NCBI GenBank assembly: GCA_016929905.1
Contig: JAFGHX010000292.1
Location: forward strand, 1-64,000
Source: Kiritimatiellia bacterium
GTDB lineage: Bacteria; Verrucomicrobiota; Kiritimatiellia; JAFGHX01
Reading direction: 5' to 3'
DNA: 64,000 nt
The translations under genes were made by a program, and so were the position numbers. Shown in pieces: positions 9,546 through 18,199 of the stretch. The notes below the pieces were generated by a model. It was given only the letters and a program-made list of their open reading frames with translations, ran no database searches and was not told the DNA's origin. The first letter of the stretch is position 1. Each line of letters starts with the position of its first letter.

Positions 9546-11135
9546 TCATCGCCCCCATCCTCGTTGCCGCGTCGGCTCGGCCGGCCGCGCCAACAGCGAA
9601 ACGAACGGCTTGTCCCTACGGCGCCCGGCAAGCCGCAACGTCCGGCTGTCACGCCATCTGCCGAACTGCCGCGCATTGAGCGCCGGGTATCCGCCCATCT
9701 GCAGGATCACGTCGCCCGCCGCCAACATCGCCTCGCCCGCCGGCGTGCCGGGTTGGACCGTCTCGATATAGAGACCGTGCGTCTCACCCACGCCGACCGC
9801 ACGGGCGGTGGCGCGGTTCAACGCCCTGACCGATAAGCCCCAGTCCTCCACCGGAACCGGAAGGCAGAGCCGCCCGCCGTTCGGTTCCTGAGCCGGCCCG
9901 ATCCGCACGCGAACGTTCAGTTCGCGGCCGCGGCGCTGAACCGTCAGCACGGCCTCGGAACCCGGCCGGCTGTGCGCTACATGCCTGGCCAGTGTCAATG
10001 CGCTCTCGATCGGGCTTCCATCATACTTCACGACTACGTCGTCCACCAGCAGCTTGTTGGCGGCCGGCCCGCCGGGATGCACCCGGCGGATCACCGCCCC
10101 CCTGGCCGCCATCCCCCAGCTCCGCTCGGGCGACAGGGTGTCCGCCGCCACGGCCAGCGACGACGGCCACTGCCCGCCAAAGGCCGCGCCAACCGCCGCC
10201 CGCTCCACGACTGGAACGACTTCAAGAGTCCGTGGCCGGCCGTCCCGCATGACCGTCAGCCGCACACGTCCACCCGCCCGCTGGCCGCCGAGCAGACGGC
10301 GCAGCGTCGCAGCGGAATCCACGGGCTGCCCGCCGAGCCCGACAACCACGTCCTCCGGCATCACCCCCGCACGGTCCGCCCGCCCACCTGCACGCGTGCC
10401 GAGCACCAAGGCGCCCGCCCGCCCGGACAGGCCCAGGTTCTCCGCGAAGTTGGCCGGCAACGATGTCAGGTACAGTCCCAGCGTCGCCGTTCCGCCAGGG
10501 CCGCCCCGGATCTCTTCACCGCCGCCCGGGCCAGACCGCCGTTCAATGGCCGGCGGGCCCGTCCGCGTCAACACGTTCGTCTCGCCCGCCCGCTCGTCGA
10601 AGCCCGGCTCGGGCGCCCAGAGCGCGTCCGGCCGCACACGCCGCGCGGGATGCGACACGGCCCTGCCGATAGCAGCCGGGTCCGCGTTCGGCTTCGTGAG
10701 CCAGACGGTCTTCAGAACCCCGCCCACGCAGTAGACGTGCACGCCGTCACGGTGGTAGTGCCGCGTTTCGCCGGCCGAATCGGGAGCCGCGAACGGATGA
10801 CCCGGCACGATCGAGACCGGGCCCGCCAGATCGAACAGCAACGCGGCCGAACCGCACGGGAGTTCCTGCCCCAGTTGCACCCGAGCCCAGAGTAACGTGC
10901 GCTTCGCGTCGTACCACACCGAGAATTCGGCTAAGCCTTCCTCTTCCGACACGAACCGCTGAATCCGGTATGCGCCCGAAACCGCACATTCCGACGGCGT
11001 ACCCAGCCACTGTTCCACTTGCCTGCTGACGGTCAGGCCCGGCTTCACCTCGGCCAGATCCATCGCCAGAGCCGCCGCGCACGCCAGCGCACCGGCGGCA
11101 ACCGACCACAAGGCCGTGGCAGCATGGCGCGACAT
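9546..11135 (-). CDS. Exported multi-PDZ domain protein
   Basis: A 529-residue protein with a signal peptide (MSRHAATALWSVAAGALACA). PDZ-type repeats are visible. One lies near residues 220-290 (GTRAGGRADRAGVMPEDVVVG and LRRLLGGQRAGGRVRLTVMR). A second lies near 330-400 (VIRRVHPGGPAANKLLVDDV). A third, at the C-terminus, includes VQPGTPAGEAMLAAGDVILQ. I see no protease catalytic domain, so this is a binding or scaffold protein rather than a DegP-type protease. GGAAGGGGGG precedes the ATG at 11135. The 3' end overlaps the possible upstream start of the next gene as ATGA, implying coupled translation. A pseudopilin gene is directly upstream, and PDZ proteins also occur in type II secretion (GspC), but no GspC-like membrane anchor is evident. 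Confidence 0.75.
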   Translation of the reverse strand: MSRHAATALWSVAAGALACAAALAMDLAEVKPGLTVSRQVEQWLGTPSECAVSGAYRIQRFVSEEEGLAEFSVWYDAKRTLLWARVQLGQELPCGSAALLFDLAGPVSIVPGHPFAAPDSAGETRHYHRDGVHVYCVGGVLKTVWLTKPNADPAAIGRAVSHPARRVRPDALWAPEPGFDERAGETNVLTRTGPPAIERRSGPGGGEEIRGGPGGTATLGLYLTSLPANFAENLGLSGRAGALVLGTRAGGRADRAGVMPEDVVVGLGGQPVDSAATLRRLLGGQRAGGRVRLTVMRDGRPRTLEVVPVVERAAVGAAFGGQWPSSLAVAADTLSPERSWGMAARGAVIRRVHPGGPAANKLLVDDVVVKYDGSPIESALTLARHVAHSRPGSEAVLTVQRRGRELNVRVRIGPAQEPNGGRLCLPVPVEDWGLSVRALNRATARAVGVGETHGLYIETVQPGTPAGEAMLAAGDVILQMGGYPALNARQFGRWRDSRTLRLAGRRRDKPFVSLLARPAEPTRQRGWGR

Positions 11136-11208
11136 GAGCCCCCCTTCCATGTGCCGGCATGGTAACCCAATCCGTGAGTGCACGCAACAGGGGGATGGAC
11201 AAGCGTCG

Positions 11209-11236
11209 AACCGGCTCTTCAAACGCCGGGCCGGTT
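11209..11236 (-). terminator. Hairpin between pseudopilin and PDZ genes
   Basis: AACCGGC (11209-11215) pairs with GCCGGTT (11230-11236) in the gap after the pseudopilin stop. No T-run is present, so it may be a weak or Rho-assisted terminator, or incidental. Confidence 0.25.
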
Positions 11237-11305
11237 GCGCGCCGAGGGACTACTACGCACGAGTGGTGAGGCACCGTTGAGTGCGACCCGTGCCCGCGTG
11301 CGTGG

Positions 11306-11779
11306 CTACTGCACGATGTAGAAGTAGTTCTGGCCGTTCCCCTGCCGGAAAAGGCCTGTGGCGAGGTCTCCGTCATCCAGGCGGGCATCCACTTCCTGCA
11401 TGATGACCGGGTCGGGCCCCGCATCGACATAGATCACGTATTGCGAAACCGCGTTAAGAAAGATCCAGCCGTATGTCCCGCCCGTAATCACACCCGCCGC
11501 CCAGTCCTTCTCCCGGATATACCCGGTCATCTCCGGCGGAAAGGCCCCCACGCCGGCCGGCGGCGGATGCTTGCCATGCTCCGTGGCGTAGACGGAAAAC
11601 GCGTCGTGAAACGTGTCCAGATCGCTCACGATCTTCGTGATCTGCGAGTCGCGCCGCGACTTGACGAACGACGGGATCGCCATGGCGCTCAGCAGCCCGA
11701 TAATGGCGACCACGATCATGATCTCCACCAGCGTGAACCCACGCCCGCCGGCCATCACCCGCGCATCGCAACGACACAT
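11306..11779 (-). CDS. Type II secretion / type IV pilin-like pseudopilin
   Basis: A 157-residue prepilin-like protein. The class III signal is clear: a short basic leader, then GGRGFTLVEIMIVVAIIG, with cleavage expected between Gly and Phe and the usual Glu at +5. The hydrophobic helix forms the pilin spine, and a small soluble domain follows that ends in QNYFYIVQ. The start at 11779 is set by a strong GGAAGGAGG at ideal spacing; a later ATG at 11755 is possible. The short C-terminal domain is closer to GspG-type pseudopilins than to the planctomycete DUF1559 pilin-like family. No prepilin peptidase or GspD/E/F gene lies in the window, so the apparatus must be encoded elsewhere. Confidence 0.8.
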   Translation of the reverse strand: MCRCDARVMAGGRGFTLVEIMIVVAIIGLLSAMAIPSFVKSRRDSQITKIVSDLDTFHDAFSVYATEHGKHPPPAGVGAFPPEMTGYIREKDWAAGVITGGTYGWIFLNAVSQYVIYVDAGPDPVIMQEVDARLDDGDLATGLFRQGNGQNYFYIVQ

Positions 11780-11912
11780 CTTGGCGCCTCCTTCCGGCAA
11801 GCCCCGTTGTTGATCAGCCGGCAGACGGCGCCCTCTGTTCGGGCCCCGCCGCGCAGACCCGGGCTGTATACCATATTCGCGGGTACTTGGCGAGCACAAA
11901 ACCGGAGGGCGC

Positions 11913-13574
11913 CTATTCGGCATCGCCGGCCGCGGGCGCCTTGCCTGCCCGCCCTGCCGGTTTGCGGCGCAGGGCGCGCCGCTTCTCCTTCAACGTATCG
12001 ATCGGGACCACGCCCACCCGTGCGGCCCACTGGCCGTAAAGCGCATCGAGTTCCTTGACCCGCTCCGGCTGGGCGGTGACCAGGTTGTTCAGTTCGGTGC
12101 GATCCGCCTCCATGTCGTAGAGTTCCCACGACTTCTCGTTCGTGGAGACAAGCTTCCACTTGCCGCGCCGCACGGCACGCGCCGCAATATGGTTCCAGCA
12201 GAGATGCTCGTGGCCTGCCCGCTGCCGGCCCTGGAAGACCGGCACCAGGCTCTTGCCTTCCATCGGGGTGACGGAACGGCCTTGAAACGCCGCGGGATAT
12301 GCCGCGCCGGCCACGTCCGCACAGGTGGCCATGACGTCCACGATGTGACCGACCTGATGCGTGATTGCGCCCGGCTTCACCACGCCGGGCCAGTGCGCGA
12401 TGAACGGCGTGGAGATCCCGCCTTCGTGCGTATGCTGCTTGTAGCGGCGGAACGGTGTGTTGCTCGCGTTCGCCCAGGCCCAGCCGTAGGTGTACTCCAT
12501 CTCCGGGCTGCTCGTCGGAATGATCTGCCCGCCCGGCCCCCGCTCGGGCTCGTCCGGCTTGTTCGTGTAGGGGCAGCCCCCGTTGTCGGAGAGGAACATG
12601 ATCAGCGTGTCCTGATCCGCGCCCACTTCCTCCAGCTTGCGCAGCACCTTGCCGACGCCCTGATCCATGCGGTCAATCATGCCCGCATAGGTGGCCATCA
12701 ACAGGTCGCGCCAGTCCTGTTGCTCGGCACGCAACGTGTCCCAGGCCGGATTCTTCCCGTCCCGCGGCGAGATCCGCCATTTCGGATCGATCAGCCCCAT
12801 CTCGATCAGGCGCCGGTAACGCTCCGCGCGGATCGCGTCCCACCCCTTCCGGTAGCTGCCGCGGTACTTGTCCACCTCGCGCTGCCAGACCTGGATCGGA
12901 TAGTGCGGCGCGGTGTAGGCCAGGTACAGAAAGAACGGCCTGCTCGTGTCGCGGCCGGCCCGGTCGACGAACTGCACGGCATGTTCGGTAAACGCGTCGG
13001 TCGTGTAGTACGAGCCGTCCTGCGGGATCTTCACGCGCTCCTTGCCCCGAAAGATCCCTTCCTTCGGCCGGAAGTAGTTGCAGGCCCCGTCGATCAGCCC
13101 GTAGTACTCGTCGAACCCGCGGTCGAGCGGATGCGCGCGCGCCCCGACGTGCCATTTGCCGGACGCACACGTCCGGTACCCGGCCTGCCGCAACACGTCC
13201 GCAATCGTGACGCACCGGTCGTTCAAGGCGCCCTGATAGGCCGGAAATCCCAGATTGCCCGTCATCCAGCCCACGCCCGCCTGATGCGGGTGCAGCCCGG
13301 TCAGCAGCGAGGCACGCGTCGGGCAGCACCGCGCGGAGTTGTAGAACTGGCTGAACCGCACCCCGCCGGCCGCGAGCCGGTCAAGGTTCGGCGTGCTGAC
13401 CTCGCCGCCGTAGCAGCCGATATCGGAGAACCCCATGTCGTCGCAGAGGATCAGCACAATGTTCGGCTTGCGCCGGCGCTCAGCGGCCAACGCCCAACCG
13501 GGCAGCGCCAGCGCCGCCGCGCCGAACCCCATGCCGCGGAGGAACCCACGGCGCGTCGTATTCTGCTGAGGCAT
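11913..13574 (-). CDS. Tat-exported formylglycine-dependent sulfatase
   Basis: A 553-residue member of the arylsulfatase A-like alkaline-phosphatase superfamily, expected to release sulfate from a sulfated polysaccharide outside the cytoplasm. It has a Tat signal (TTRRGFLRGMG, then a hydrophobic run), the metal-binding N-terminus NIVLILCDDMGFSDIGCYGG and the modification motif CCPTRASLLTG, in which Cys83 would become formylglycine. The SDNGG segment and the C-terminal DRTELNNL block are typical of the family. GGGAGG precedes the ATG at 13574. It lies between GH2 and accessory genes of one orientation. Cys-type sulfatases need a maturation enzyme (FGE or anSME), and none is present here. Confidence 0.92.
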   Translation of the reverse strand: MPQQNTTRRGFLRGMGFGAAALALPGWALAAERRRKPNIVLILCDDMGFSDIGCYGGEVSTPNLDRLAAGGVRFSQFYNSARCCPTRASLLTGLHPHQAGVGWMTGNLGFPAYQGALNDRCVTIADVLRQAGYRTCASGKWHVGARAHPLDRGFDEYYGLIDGACNYFRPKEGIFRGKERVKIPQDGSYYTTDAFTEHAVQFVDRAGRDTSRPFFLYLAYTAPHYPIQVWQREVDKYRGSYRKGWDAIRAERYRRLIEMGLIDPKWRISPRDGKNPAWDTLRAEQQDWRDLLMATYAGMIDRMDQGVGKVLRKLEEVGADQDTLIMFLSDNGGCPYTNKPDEPERGPGGQIIPTSSPEMEYTYGWAWANASNTPFRRYKQHTHEGGISTPFIAHWPGVVKPGAITHQVGHIVDVMATCADVAGAAYPAAFQGRSVTPMEGKSLVPVFQGRQRAGHEHLCWNHIAARAVRRGKWKLVSTNEKSWELYDMEADRTELNNLVTAQPERVKELDALYGQWAARVGVVPIDTLKEKRRALRRKPAGRAGKAPAAGDAE

Positions 13575-13655
13575 GTTCGATCCTCCCCCCGACCGGCCCG
13601 CACCCACCTGGCGCTCGCCCGCACAACGGGTCCGTGTTGACGGCTACGAACACGG

Positions 13656-14432
13656 CTACTCTTGCTTCTCCTCCTGCCTGCGCCGCCACGCGGCCTTGGT
13701 CAGTGAGTTGGCTGTTACTTGTTCGTCCGCAAGATGGGCGGTATCGTTCAAATGCACGACCCTATTCTCCCGGCCGAGTTCGACAGCGTTCAACGCGCAA
13801 TTCCAGTTCCCGCCCGCGTTCCGCTCGCATACCCGCTTGGCACGCCCCGCCCAGTACCGCCCCATGGCGCCGACCGACGCGGCATGGCCGACCAACAGGA
13901 TGTCCTGCTGCGGCGCCTCGATCAGACTGTTCAGAAACGGCGTGACCCGCGCCAGAACCTTGTGCGAGTCCTCCCTGTCGGTCGTCCACCACGGATACGG
14001 CAGCGTGGCGTCCGGCGCCAGGTTCCGGTATTTCTCCCTGAAATACTCGAGCGTCTTGCCCGTGAACCGATTCATGCTGTCCGCGTCCTTGACCACCTCC
14101 CGGATCGGCGGCGCCAGGTAGAAGGCGCATCCGAGCTCGCCCGCAATCACGTCGGCCGTCGCCGCCGTCCGCGGGTACGGGGAGGCGTAGATCGTTCCCT
14201 TAAACCCCATGTCCCGCAAACGCGCCCCCAACAGACGCGCTTGCGTGCGGCCCAAATCCGTAATGTCCGGGGAACCCGTCTGCCCGTGCCTCGTCCAGCA
14301 GACAAGGAGGCGGTCAGCCGCGCCGGCGGCGGCTTCCTCGCTTTGCCCTTGGCCGGCAAGCGCTGGACCGTCCGGCAGACACAACCCCAACGCAAGCACC
14401 GGCCACCCCGGCATCGTCCCGCGCATTCTCAT
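13656..14432 (-). CDS. Secreted histidine phosphatase superfamily protein
   Basis: A 258-residue phosphoglycerate-mutase-like phosphatase. The catalytic RHG motif is at residues 48-50 (WTRHGQTG), followed by the conserved arginine segment SPYPRTAATA and the second catalytic histidine in LLVGHAASVG. An N-terminal hydrophobic stretch (PVLALGLCLPDGPALAG) looks like a Sec signal, so it probably acts on a phosphorylated substrate in the envelope. AAGGGGAGG precedes the ATG at 14432, which lies 12 nt after the stop of the GH2 gene, so the two are likely cotranscribed. Phosphatases are unusual between a GH2 and a sulfatase; the substrate cannot be deduced. Confidence 0.82.
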   Translation of the reverse strand: MRMRGTMPGWPVLALGLCLPDGPALAGQGQSEEAAAGAADRLLVCWTRHGQTGSPDITDLGRTQARLLGARLRDMGFKGTIYASPYPRTAATADVIAGELGCAFYLAPPIREVVKDADSMNRFTGKTLEYFREKYRNLAPDATLPYPWWTTDREDSHKVLARVTPFLNSLIEAPQQDILLVGHAASVGAMGRYWAGRAKRVCERNAGGNWNCALNAVELGRENRVVHLNDTAHLADEQVTANSLTKAAWRRRQEEKQE

Positions 14433-14444
14433 ACGCCTCCCCTT

Positions 14445-17400
14445 CTATTCCGGCAGAACTCCTGTTGCGGCGAACAAGGCCAGAATACCCTCGCCGGTAG
14501 AGCTCATGTCAATACTCTTGATCATCTTGCCCGGATTCGGGTTGCGCCATCGCGCCACGTACAGGGCTCGCGTCATGCCGTCCGCCGTCTTGGGCATCAG
14601 CCCGATCTTCGCTTCAGGCAATTCATGTCTATCGAACCAATCGGTCACATTCACGCCGTGCAGGATCGGGAATTCCACGGTGCCGCCGTCCTCATAACGG
14701 ATCGTGTAGGCGCCCAGCTTCGTGCCGGGCTCGGGGCGCTTGTTGCGGCCGTTGGCCCCGACAATCCACATGCCCGTATGCAGGAACCCGATCGATTCGA
14801 GCCGTTTCCCGACCGGGATGTCGGTCACCTGTTTCGTCAGATTGGGCCGGATACTGCCGCCGAGCACGATACAGTTCTTGCCCTTGCCTTCGGACTCCTT
14901 GGCCACTTTGTAGTTCACACCGTGAATGCGATAGGTCTTTCGCTGCATGGGGTTCAGATGCGCACGGCCCAGGTCGGCGAACCCGCCCTCGCCGTCCGCC
15001 TCCACGTTGTTGTCCCAAAGCGGCGAGTTGGCTCGCGCGACCACCGGGATATCGAAGCAGCGCGCCGCGGCGTAGTATCGCAGATGCTTGCGCTCGCCGG
15101 CGACCGGCACCGCGTTCTTGCCGAACGCCGGGCTCGAGGCATACGAGAGCACGTTATTCAGATATCGTGTGGCCGCCGCGTCCTTCCCATAGTACTCGGC
15201 GGCCCGAAGCTGCGACAGCAGGACGGCGCCTTTCCCCACCCCGGCCTCGGCAACGAGCATCCCGAATCCCATCGCGCCTCTGGCCACCTGGCTGGCCTCC
15301 GCGGCCAGAACCGTCTTGTCGAGATCATCCACATCCTTGTTCACCCACTGCCGGAACAGCGTGCCGTTTCCGCCCCAGTCGCGGAACGCCTCGGGGGGCA
15401 AACCGGCAAAAACCGGGTGCTCCGCCTTGAGCACATCCGCATACGCCTGCGCTTGGGGCGCCACGTAGCGGTATTCCGACAGAAACGGCAACGTGCCCGG
15501 ATAGCTTTGCTCCAACACCACGAGCTTGCCGCCGGCCTCGACCCAAGCCCGCAGTTCCCGGTTGCTGACCTCCATCTGTTCATCCAGGGCGTCCGGCGCC
15601 ACGATGATACGATCGGCTTTGAGCGCGTCATGAATCGAAGCGACCGGCACCGCACGAACGCCAGCCGTTCGCAGAAGGGCGCACACGCGCACGCCGTCGC
15701 CGGCGCCGTTTGGCTCATACACGGCTATTCCGGCGGGTACGCCACCATTTGAGACGGCAGACGGGGCGAGAATCCGGACTTCGTACGGATTCCGGAACAC
15801 CTCCTCCCCATCGCGCTGCAGCCACAGCTCAAGATGAGTCTCCTGCGCCTGCGCGTCGCGCGGTACGGGTACCGAGAACGCCACATCCCGCCGTTCGTCG
15901 GGCTGCACGGTGCCAACGGGTGCCGAACACTCCGCCAGCGCGGCTCCTTTCGCGTCCAGAAGGACGGCCCGGGCCGTGAGCTTCTCGTCTGTACGCGTCG
16001 TCCCGTTGTGTACAAGCGCCTTCAGTTCGATAGTCTGGCCCGGAAACCAGTTCTTCGCGAACGGCCGCTCGCCGATCCAGAGCGGCGCGAAGGCTACGCC
16101 AAGCTCCTTGACATACGGAAGAACCTCCACGCTCTTCGCCGTCTTGTCCGCGTTCCAGCTATCGCGCCACAGGTAATTGTCGTCCTTGCCGAGCAGCGCG
16201 ATGCCCTGCAGGAAATCGAACTCACGCCGTTCACGCTCCACCAGTTGCTTGAACCGCCGGGCGAACCGGCGCTGGTAGGTCGCGTTATCTCGGAACGCGC
16301 GGATCCCGATTTCACCCAGGGTCTCACCGTGTTTGTACACGAGGTTCGAGTTCCACTTGCCCCTGTTGGCGATCCATTCGAAATACACCTCATCCGGAGT
16401 GGCGCCCTGATCGAAACGCTCGTGCAGCCACTTCAAATGATGCATGCGCACCAGCTTGTAGACGGCCTCACCGTTGATGAACGGGATGTCGCCCAGATGC
16501 GCTTTCTCCTTCGAATGCTCGTATTCCTCCCGACTGCCGTAGTGCATGTCGAAATAGTCGGTTGGAATCTTCCGGCATGTCGCGGCTGCTTCAAGGTGCG
16601 GGCCGGACCCCCAACTCCCCACCGGCCGATTCTGGCGGTCGGTCGCGTGCACGACCTCGTAGAACGACTCGGCGTACTTGTAGAAGGCGTCGCTCGGGGC
16701 GCGCTCATTGGCCGTATTGAACATGATCACGCACGGATGATTGTGGTCGCCGCGCACCATGGCCCTGAACCGGTCTTTCGCCTCCGTACTGATCTCGCCC
16801 TGATCGTCGAACAGGCTCTTGATCCGCACTTTGGCGATGTAGTCGATGCGCCGGCGCGGGTCGTCGGCCGCCAGCGGCACGGACGGGATGTCGAATTCGT
16901 CGCTTACGAGCAGGCCCAGTTCGTCGCAGACGTGAAAGAAGATCGGCGACATCCCGCCATTGTGAATGCGGATATGGTTCACATTGCCGTGCCTCTTTAC
17001 CACCTCAAGCCATCGGCGCACGTAGCCGCCGGCGTTGTAGTTCAAGTCCATGCGACTGGCCGTGTTCGGCCGCGTGTGCCAGAGAATGCCGCGCAGCCAG
17101 ACGGAGTCGCCGTTCAGCAGGAACGCATTGCCCTCGGCCCGGAACTCCCTGAACCCGAACCGCTCGCGCCCGACCACCCGGCCCTGCTCGTCCCTGATCT
17201 CGAGCCGATACAGGAACGGGCTTTCCGTATCCCACCGCACCGCGCCGGGCATGGGGACAGTGACCCGGGCGCGATTCTGCCGCCATTGGACACGTGATCG
17301 GAGTTGCGCAAGTGTGATCATGTGCGGGCCCTGCCACGGCCGGATCTCGAACGTCCATTCGGAGACACGCGGCGCCTGCGGGCCGGCGTCACGCACCAGA

Positions 17401-18158
17401 TCCATGTTGAGCACGGACTTCTCGATGTCCGGCGCCAGGTACAGTTCGCGCACGAACGCTTCCGGCCGATAGTCGATCCAAACCGGGCCGACAATGCCGC
17501 CGACCTCGGGCACCGTCGCCGCCCAGAGCTGGCCCGGCTCCACGGTGAACGCGAGCACATTCAGTTCAAACGGCTTGCCCGGATCCAGATACGGGGTGAT
17601 GTCGATCTCGAAGTCTTCGAAGAACTTGCTGTCGCAGCGGCGCGCGCGTGTGCTCAGGTTCTTGTGCGCGCCCGCGCGCTTCCCGTTGACGAACACCTCA
17701 CACTCGCAATGAACCCAGTCGAAGTGGAGAATCACTCGCCGGTCGCGGAAGGCGCCGGGCACCGAAAGCGTCACGCCGTAGAAACCCGCCTGCGCCGAGG
17801 GGTGATGATCGCCGAGACCGGACTGTCTCTGATAGTTCCGATGCCAGTCGAGCGGAACGATCTGCGGCTGCCCCTTCTCGCCGAGGTTCTTCTTCCACCA
17901 AGCGAACGGCTTCTGCCTCAGATCCTCCTTGGGCACGCCCGCCTCATCGGGCACCTTCCACAACGTCCAGACCCCGTGCAAGTACTGGCGGTCCGGCTCC
18001 CCGTGCCAGATGTCCACTTCCTCGGGCTGGAGGGCGGTGTGGTTGATGTGGGTTTGGTCGAGCCCCGAAGTGAACGCCGCCGCTGCGCACGGCGCGACCG
18101 GCGCCGCCAGGCTCAGGGCCAGGCAGGCGAGCAACAAATTCTGCACGTGTCTGGTCAT
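14445..18158 (-). CDS. Secreted glycoside hydrolase family 2 enzyme
   Basis: A 1237-residue GH2-type beta-glycosidase related in full-length architecture to the protein at 1115-5044. A signal peptide (MTRHVQNLLLACLALSLAA) is followed by a sugar-binding jelly roll, an Ig-like domain and a TIM barrel with acid/base Glu485 (FNTANERAP) and nucleophile Glu564 (FINGEAVYK). The C-terminal half repeats the Ig-like and Rossmann-like segment (DRIIVAPDAL, VEAGGKLVVLEQ) and the terminal beta-sandwich ending WRNPNPGKMI. The start at 18158 is fixed by GAGAGGAG and the signal peptide; an in-frame ATG at 18206 would overlap the upstream gene. Substrate unknown. The different NE context (TANE versus GGNE) suggests the two GH2 enzymes cut different linkages. 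Confidence 0.88.
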   Translation of the reverse strand: MTRHVQNLLLACLALSLAAPVAPCAAAAFTSGLDQTHINHTALQPEEVDIWHGEPDRQYLHGVWTLWKVPDEAGVPKEDLRQKPFAWWKKNLGEKGQPQIVPLDWHRNYQRQSGLGDHHPSAQAGFYGVTLSVPGAFRDRRVILHFDWVHCECEVFVNGKRAGAHKNLSTRARRCDSKFFEDFEIDITPYLDPGKPFELNVLAFTVEPGQLWAATVPEVGGIVGPVWIDYRPEAFVRELYLAPDIEKSVLNMDLVRDAGPQAPRVSEWTFEIRPWQGPHMITLAQLRSRVQWRQNRARVTVPMPGAVRWDTESPFLYRLEIRDEQGRVVGRERFGFREFRAEGNAFLLNGDSVWLRGILWHTRPNTASRMDLNYNAGGYVRRWLEVVKRHGNVNHIRIHNGGMSPIFFHVCDELGLLVSDEFDIPSVPLAADDPRRRIDYIAKVRIKSLFDDQGEISTEAKDRFRAMVRGDHNHPCVIMFNTANERAPSDAFYKYAESFYEVVHATDRQNRPVGSWGSGPHLEAAATCRKIPTDYFDMHYGSREEYEHSKEKAHLGDIPFINGEAVYKLVRMHHLKWLHERFDQGATPDEVYFEWIANRGKWNSNLVYKHGETLGEIGIRAFRDNATYQRRFARRFKQLVERERREFDFLQGIALLGKDDNYLWRDSWNADKTAKSVEVLPYVKELGVAFAPLWIGERPFAKNWFPGQTIELKALVHNGTTRTDEKLTARAVLLDAKGAALAECSAPVGTVQPDERRDVAFSVPVPRDAQAQETHLELWLQRDGEEVFRNPYEVRILAPSAVSNGGVPAGIAVYEPNGAGDGVRVCALLRTAGVRAVPVASIHDALKADRIIVAPDALDEQMEVSNRELRAWVEAGGKLVVLEQSYPGTLPFLSEYRYVAPQAQAYADVLKAEHPVFAGLPPEAFRDWGGNGTLFRQWVNKDVDDLDKTVLAAEASQVARGAMGFGMLVAEAGVGKGAVLLSQLRAAEYYGKDAAATRYLNNVLSYASSPAFGKNAVPVAGERKHLRYYAAARCFDIPVVARANSPLWDNNVEADGEGGFADLGRAHLNPMQRKTYRIHGVNYKVAKESEGKGKNCIVLGGSIRPNLTKQVTDIPVGKRLESIGFLHTGMWIVGANGRNKRPEPGTKLGAYTIRYEDGGTVEFPILHGVNVTDWFDRHELPEAKIGLMPKTADGMTRALYVARWRNPNPGKMIKSIDMSSTGEGILALFAATGVLPE

Positions 18159-18199
18159 GTGAAGGCTCCTCTCTCTGACTTGCTCGAGTACGTTCCACC

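Noticed and set aside
6379..9771. An 1130-codon plus-strand frame opposite the 1077-residue secreted protein
   Set aside because: His/Arg-rich composition typical of antisense frames, and no recognisable motif.
9546..11135. DegP/HtrA-type protease
   Set aside because: PDZ repeats are present but no trypsin-like domain with a His-Asp-Ser triad.
11441..12058. Plus-strand frame across the pseudopilin and sulfatase ends
   Set aside because: Antisense to two well-supported genes, with no motifs.
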